64,000 nt of DNA from Mucilaginibacter tolerans (GTDB lineage: Bacteria; Bacteroidota; Bacteroidia; Sphingobacteriales; Sphingobacteriaceae), in the NCBI RefSeq assembly GCF_030519375.1, contig NZ_JAUMKB010000010.1:124001-188000 (forward strand). The letters are read 5' to 3'. How positions within the stretch are numbered: position 1 is the stretch's first letter; every line of letters starts with the position of its first letter. Shown in pieces: positions 59,781 to 64,000 of this stretch. The position numbers were made by a program, and so were the translations under genes. Below the pieces are notes generated by a model that saw nothing but the letters and a program-made list of their open reading frames with translations, did not search any database and had not been told where the DNA came from.

Positions 59781-62700
59781 ATGAAATTAGGAAGACTTCT
59801 TTTTCGCCGTTTCCATTTTGCCATTCTGCAATTATTGCTTTTCGTCGCGGTAACTTATGTTACAAGCATACCTGCTTTCGCGCAATCGCAGTCTGCCCCT
59901 TATAAGATCAAGTATCTTACCGTTGACGAAGGTTTATCACATACCGATGCAAATGACATTGCGCAGGATAAGCAGGGGTTTATATGGATAGGTACCAATT
60001 TCGGTCTCGACCGGTACGATGGCTACAAGGTCCGCAAATATTATAATAGTAACGAACCATTAAATAATGCTTATAAAAATCGCGTCGTGTGCCTTTATCC
60101 GGACAATGAGGGAAATATCTGGCTAAGCACAGAAGGCGGTTTGCAGCGCTTCGATATGCGGACGGAACGGTATATTGACTACAAAGCACAAAAGAACCCA
60201 ATACCAAATTTTGATAAGCTACTTAAGCCAGTCGGCAATTTGATTTATGGCCGGACAGGAAACAAGATTAGGCGGTACGCAATTCGCGGCGACTCTATTA
60301 AAGAAAGGGCACTAAACTTACCTCCAAACGTAGATTTTACTGACATAATTGATGGGCCGGATGGTAAGCTATACCTGGCAAGCAGCAAAGACTTATGGAG
60401 GCTTAATCAAACCGGTAAATTTGAACGGTTGATTATAGAAGGATTGCCGGAGAACAATATAAATAGAGTCTTTTTTAACCATGACCACAACCTGCTTATT
60501 TCTTCTTCAAATCAATTACTCCTTACGGCGCCGGAACACAATATCCATGGGGGCAGGCTTCGGATTGTTAAGGAATATGTTTGCCCGAATAATGCCTCTG
60601 TCCAAAATGTTTTGCAGGATAACGGGCTTAATTATTGGGTAAATGACGGCTCCGGGATATTGAAACTTGACTCCAATTTTAATCTCATCCAAACTATTGA
60701 TACTCACCACGGATTAAATTCAAACTGGTTAGCAAAGATATTTATGGACAGGTCCGCATGTCTGTGGGTCTGCACTTCGGGAGGCGGAGTTAACTACTTT
60801 GATCTGAACGAGAAACCTTTTTATACTTTACAACATAACCCGGAAATAACAAATACGCTGTCAGGAAACTATGTCAGATCAGTCATTGCATCAGGAGATG
60901 ACATTTGGGTCGGTACCTCGGCTAATGGGTTAAATCGTTACAATATCAAGTCACACACCTGGGAGTACTATAACGCGAATAACTCGCGGGTCAGGCTTAG
61001 GAGTAATGCGATCAACGCTTTAATATTCGATAACGATCATAACTTATGGATCGGGAGCTCACTTGGAATCGAAGTTTTAAATGCCGGCGGGGGAGGGTTG
61101 ATAAAACCAAAAGGGCTCCACAATTTTCCGGCCCGCGACATCGACGCGTTTGCAAAAGACTGTTTCGGGAATATATGGTTCGGCAATCACGCAAACGGCT
61201 TTGGCGTTATTTGGAAAGATGACGCAAACTACTGCCATGTAAAATACTACGACGAAGGGTTTTTCATATTTGCAGATCAAAAAAAGCCAGAATTATTCGT
61301 TGCCAGCACCCATGGGCTTAAGCGGCTTACCATCGACCGCAACGGAAATGTCACCCCAGTATTTACCTGGCGGGCTTCAAAAAAAGCAAACGCTCTAAGC
61401 TCTAATTATACCTATCCTATTGCGAAAGGAAACGATACAACGTATTGGATCGGCACAATTGGCGGTGGTCTCAACCGGCTTTCTTTCGGAAAAAATGGCT
61501 CCTATACTATTAAAACCTATGCCGGTAAATACGGGATATTCAATGATGTGGAAAGTCTTGAGATTGACAACAGCGGTAATATTTGGATGGGAGGAAATGG
61601 CCTTGAATGTTTTAACCCTAAAACCCTCAAGCTGACAAGGTATGACAAGAACGATGGGTTGCAGGGTAACAGCTTTAAAGTAGGCTCGTCATACAAGGCA
61701 CCGGGTGGAGCGTTGTTCTTTGGAGGTATAAACGGGCTTAATTTCTTTTATCCTGATCAAATATCCAGCAATGCCATTCCCGCCCGACCGGTTATAACGG
61801 ATATCATCATTAATAATCAACAGCACCGGCCTGGAACTAATGATTCTGTTGGCAATTCAATACATGAAGCAATCAGTTATTGCAATCAAATAAAGATTGA
61901 TTACCGTCAAAATAACTTTATCCTGTTTTTTTCATCGATGCATTTTGCCAATCCGCTTAAATGTAAATACCGGTATAAGTTGGTTGGGCTGGATAAAGAC
62001 TGGCGATATACCGACGGAACAAACCCCAGCGCCGCCTATAGTAATCTTGATTACAACAGTTACAACTTTATTGTCCAGGCCACTAATAATGACGGGATTT
62101 GGGGAAAAAGTGAAGCGAGACTTAACATTATCATTACTCCGCCGTGGTGGAAATCGTTTATTGCAAAATGCTTTTATGTCCTGATGGCACTATCGGTGCT
62201 TTCAGGTATTTACATTTATCAGGCCAGGTGGTATAAGCTTAAAAGGGATATCGAAGTCCGGAAGTTAAACGACATCAGGAAAGAGGAAATACACAGGAAA
62301 CATGAAGAGCTTTATCAGCAGCAGTTAACGTTTTTTACAAATATATCGCATGAATTCCGGACCCCGCTTACATTGATTCTGGGCCCGCTTGAAAATTTGA
62401 TCAAAGAAAACAAGGATGCCGGGCTGGCCAATTCTTACCAGGTGATGCTGAGAAATGCTAAAAGACTGATTAATCTCATCAGTGACCTGATGAATTTTAA
62501 AAAGGTGGCGGATAGCATTATCAAACTCCAGGTAAAGCCATTAAACGTCAGGCAGTTCTGCAATGGCTTAGTCGCCGACTTTGAAAATATTGCCATTAGC
62601 AAAGACATCGATTTTAAATTTATTGACAATACTTCAAGCACTATCGGGGCATTAACCGGCTATTTTGATCCTCAAGTCCTTGAAAAGATATTGTTTAACC

Positions 62701-63962
62701 TGCTAAATAACTCGTTTAAGTATACTGGTGCCAATGGAAAAGTAACATTCGAGCTCTTTTTTGATCTGGAAGAATTTACTCCTTCTTATGAGAATGGACT
62801 TAGGCTATTGAATACGGATTACGATAGTAAAAGAAATATTTTTTTCCGCGTTGCCGATTCAGGTATCGGTATTTCCGAGGAATCCATAACCAAAATATTT
62901 GACCGTTACTACCGGGTAAGTAAAGATCACCTGGGTTCCGGCGTTGGCTTAGCATTGGTTAAAAGTCTTACCCAACTGCATAAAGGGAGTATCTATGTAT
63001 ACAGTGAACGGAACAAAGGGACCGAAATAATTATCGGGATTCCGTGGGCGGAAGATAGCTACAACGAAGCTGAAAAAGTCCGGGATGGATCAGAGGCTGA
63101 ACAACAACTGGAGATGGTTGATAATTCTATTTTACAGCCTTTGCAGCAAAATGAAGATACACCTGCCGACTTAGACGCGAAAAAGCAAAAACATATTTTG
63201 ATAGTAGAGGATAACCAGGAATTGAGGTTGTTTTTAAGAAAGATCTTTGAAAAAAATTACCTGATTTCTGAAGCAAAGGATGGAAATGAGGGACTTAAAG
63301 CTGCTGTCGAGAAAGCTCCGGACTTAATAATTAGCGATGTGATGATGCCTAATATGACGGGAATTGAGTTCTGTAAACTGGTAAAGGAAAAATTCGAAAC
63401 CAGGCATATTCCATTCATTATTTTGTCGGCAAAAGATGCTTTGGATGCTAAGATTGAAGGCATGGAGTCGGGCGCCGATTTTTATTTTGCTAAGCCGTTA
63501 AGTATTGAATTACTCTTGTTGACCGCTCATAACATTTTTGAACAACGGGAAGCGCTAAAATTACGGTACGCAAATAATTACCTGGCGAGTGCAACCGAAC
63601 TGGTACAATCTGAAAAAGACCAGGAGTTTTTCAAACGGTTAATCGAGCTGATTGAAAACAACATTCAGGCCACCGAACTTGATGTTGACTTCTTGTGCCG
63701 GCACCTGTATCTGAGTCGGACAAAACTATATCAAAAGATCAAAAGCATTTCGGACCAATCTGTGGGTGAGTTTATCAGAACCACCCGGTTAAAAAAATCA
63801 ATTCATATTATGACCCATGAGGACATCTCCATGGGCGAGGTGGCAGACCGGGTAGGTTTGCAAAGCACCTCTAACTTTTCAAGGGTTTTTAAAAAGGAAT
63901 ATGGGAAATCGCCTCTGCAGTTTATGCAAGCGATACGAAATCAGGCTAAACCAATCGCATAA
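59781..63962 (+). CDS. Hybrid two-component system regulator (HTCS)
   Basis: A 1393-aa one-protein two-component system. After a signal peptide (to about 35) a periplasmic two-component propeller with many Reg_prop repeats (for example GFIWIGTNFGLDRYDG, GNIWLSTEGGLQRFD, NLWIGSSLGIEVLN) and a Y_Y_Y domain lead to one membrane helix (about 793-815). Then come HisKA with FFTNISHEFRTPL (H about 856), HATPase (LFNLLNNSFKYT; GVGLALVKSL), a receiver (D about 1186 in LIISDVMMPN) and an AraC DNA-binding domain (VADRVGLQSTSNFSRVFKKE). HTCS proteins bind oligosaccharides in the periplasm and activate glycan-utilisation genes. Its targets are probably the divergent GH2-GH92-GH29 operon and the gene beginning at 63982. 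Confidence 0.97.
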   Translation: MKLGRLLFRRFHFAILQLLLFVAVTYVTSIPAFAQSQSAPYKIKYLTVDEGLSHTDANDIAQDKQGFIWIGTNFGLDRYDGYKVRKYYNSNEPLNNAYKNRVVCLYPDNEGNIWLSTEGGLQRFDMRTERYIDYKAQKNPIPNFDKLLKPVGNLIYGRTGNKIRRYAIRGDSIKERALNLPPNVDFTDIIDGPDGKLYLASSKDLWRLNQTGKFERLIIEGLPENNINRVFFNHDHNLLISSSNQLLLTAPEHNIHGGRLRIVKEYVCPNNASVQNVLQDNGLNYWVNDGSGILKLDSNFNLIQTIDTHHGLNSNWLAKIFMDRSACLWVCTSGGGVNYFDLNEKPFYTLQHNPEITNTLSGNYVRSVIASGDDIWVGTSANGLNRYNIKSHTWEYYNANNSRVRLRSNAINALIFDNDHNLWIGSSLGIEVLNAGGGGLIKPKGLHNFPARDIDAFAKDCFGNIWFGNHANGFGVIWKDDANYCHVKYYDEGFFIFADQKKPELFVASTHGLKRLTIDRNGNVTPVFTWRASKKANALSSNYTYPIAKGNDTTYWIGTIGGGLNRLSFGKNGSYTIKTYAGKYGIFNDVESLEIDNSGNIWMGGNGLECFNPKTLKLTRYDKNDGLQGNSFKVGSSYKAPGGALFFGGINGLNFFYPDQISSNAIPARPVITDIIINNQQHRPGTNDSVGNSIHEAISYCNQIKIDYRQNNFILFFSSMHFANPLKCKYRYKLVGLDKDWRYTDGTNPSAAYSNLDYNSYNFIVQATNNDGIWGKSEARLNIIITPPWWKSFIAKCFYVLMALSVLSGIYIYQARWYKLKRDIEVRKLNDIRKEEIHRKHEELYQQQLTFFTNISHEFRTPLTLILGPLENLIKENKDAGLANSYQVMLRNAKRLINLISDLMNFKKVADSIIKLQVKPLNVRQFCNGLVADFENIAISKDIDFKFIDNTSSTIGALTGYFDPQVLEKILFNLLNNSFKYTGANGKVTFELFFDLEEFTPSYENGLRLLNTDYDSKRNIFFRVADSGIGISEESITKIFDRYYRVSKDHLGSGVGLALVKSLTQLHKGSIYVYSERNKGTEIIIGIPWAEDSYNEAEKVRDGSEAEQQLEMVDNSILQPLQQNEDTPADLDAKKQKHILIVEDNQELRLFLRKIFEKNYLISEAKDGNEGLKAAVEKAPDLIISDVMMPNMTGIEFCKLVKEKFETRHIPFIILSAKDALDAKIEGMESGADFYFAKPLSIELLLLTAHNIFEQREALKLRYANNYLASATELVQSEKDQEFFKRLIELIENNIQATELDVDFLCRHLYLSRTKLYQKIKSISDQSVGEFIRTTRLKKSIHIMTHEDISMGEVADRVGLQSTSNFSRVFKKEYGKSPLQFMQAIRNQAKPIA

Positions 63963-63981
63963 ATGATCTAACAACAACTCA

Positions 63982-64000
63982 ATGAAAAAAATTTTACACG
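63982..64000 (+). CDS. Start of next gene, cut by the window edge
   Basis: An ATG 19 nt after the HTCS stop codon followed by lysine codons (MKKILH) looks like the beginning of a signal peptide. A SusC-type transporter would fit the locus, but too little is visible to name it. Confidence 0.4.

Noticed and set aside
1..64000. CRISPR arrays, rRNA genes, complete integrase or transposase genes
   Set aside because: I looked for regularly spaced repeats, rRNA-like sequence and recombinase motifs and found none.

Overview
The window looks like chromosomal DNA of a Sphingobacteriaceae member (Bacteroidota), most like Mucilaginibacter or Pedobacter. The reasons are a SusC/SusD pair with a TlpA-like partner, a hybrid two-component (HTCS) regulator beside glycoside hydrolases of families GH2, GH92 and GH29, an RteC-like protein, DUF6520 and DUF932 proteins, and -7 elements of the Bacteroidota type TAnnTTTG. 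No rRNA, convincing tRNA or CRISPR array was found. The genus is an inference from gene content.

Layout. 0-9 kb: an RteC-like protein overlapping an alpha-oxoamine synthase, a Crp/Fnr regulator, a MauE/DoxX-type membrane protein, a DUF6520 peptide, a secreted aspartyl protease, an AAA/DUF4143 ATPase, an ArsR regulator with a clear promoter inside an inverted repeat, a RibD/DHFR-like reductase and a SnoaL-like secreted protein. 9.0-18.0 kb: a compact module of two alpha/beta hydrolases, an EHN epoxide hydrolase, DoxX, cupin, Ohr/OsmC and DUF1223 proteins around a LytS/LytTR two-component pair. Three promoters in it share tandem 11-bp repeats with a 21-bp period and a -7 element exactly 68 bp from the repeat start. 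The module lies between two diverged direct repeats. 18.2-23.1 kb: an uncharacterised locus (membrane protein, small protein, porin-like protein, unknown protein, multi-pass protein) ending in a NarX/LuxR-type two-component pair. 23.2-29.4 kb: a decayed DUF6520 copy, then a SusC-SusD-TlpA operon on the minus strand with a small gene upstream.

29.5-47.2 kb: accessory DNA. It starts with a candidate structured RNA (two long interleaved stems), an XRE regulator and integrative-element cargo (DUF932 and small proteins). A nuclease-rich island follows: an HNH protein, then an overlapping operon of a double-GHKL ATPase with histidine-kinase features, a 761-aa partner with a receiver-like segment, a cytosine-C5 methyltransferase, a Vsr endonuclease and a PD-(D/E)XK-like protein. 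A RusA resolvase and a SMEK-domain protein come next. The 3' end of a small cargo gene recurs in decayed form on the far side of most of the island. 46.5-52.3 kb: a scarred region with duplicated pseudogene fragments, a reductase/HxlR divergent pair, a frameshifted SDR, an AraC regulator, and an esterase and a response regulator each cut short at a shared junction. 52.4-64 kb: a carbohydrate-utilisation locus (GH2, GH92 and GH29 on the minus strand) facing a divergent HTCS sensor, with the next gene starting at the window edge.

The two systems I consider most worth testing are the LytTR-controlled hydrolase module, because of its identical promoter geometry, and the kinase-like GHKL/receiver restriction-modification operon.
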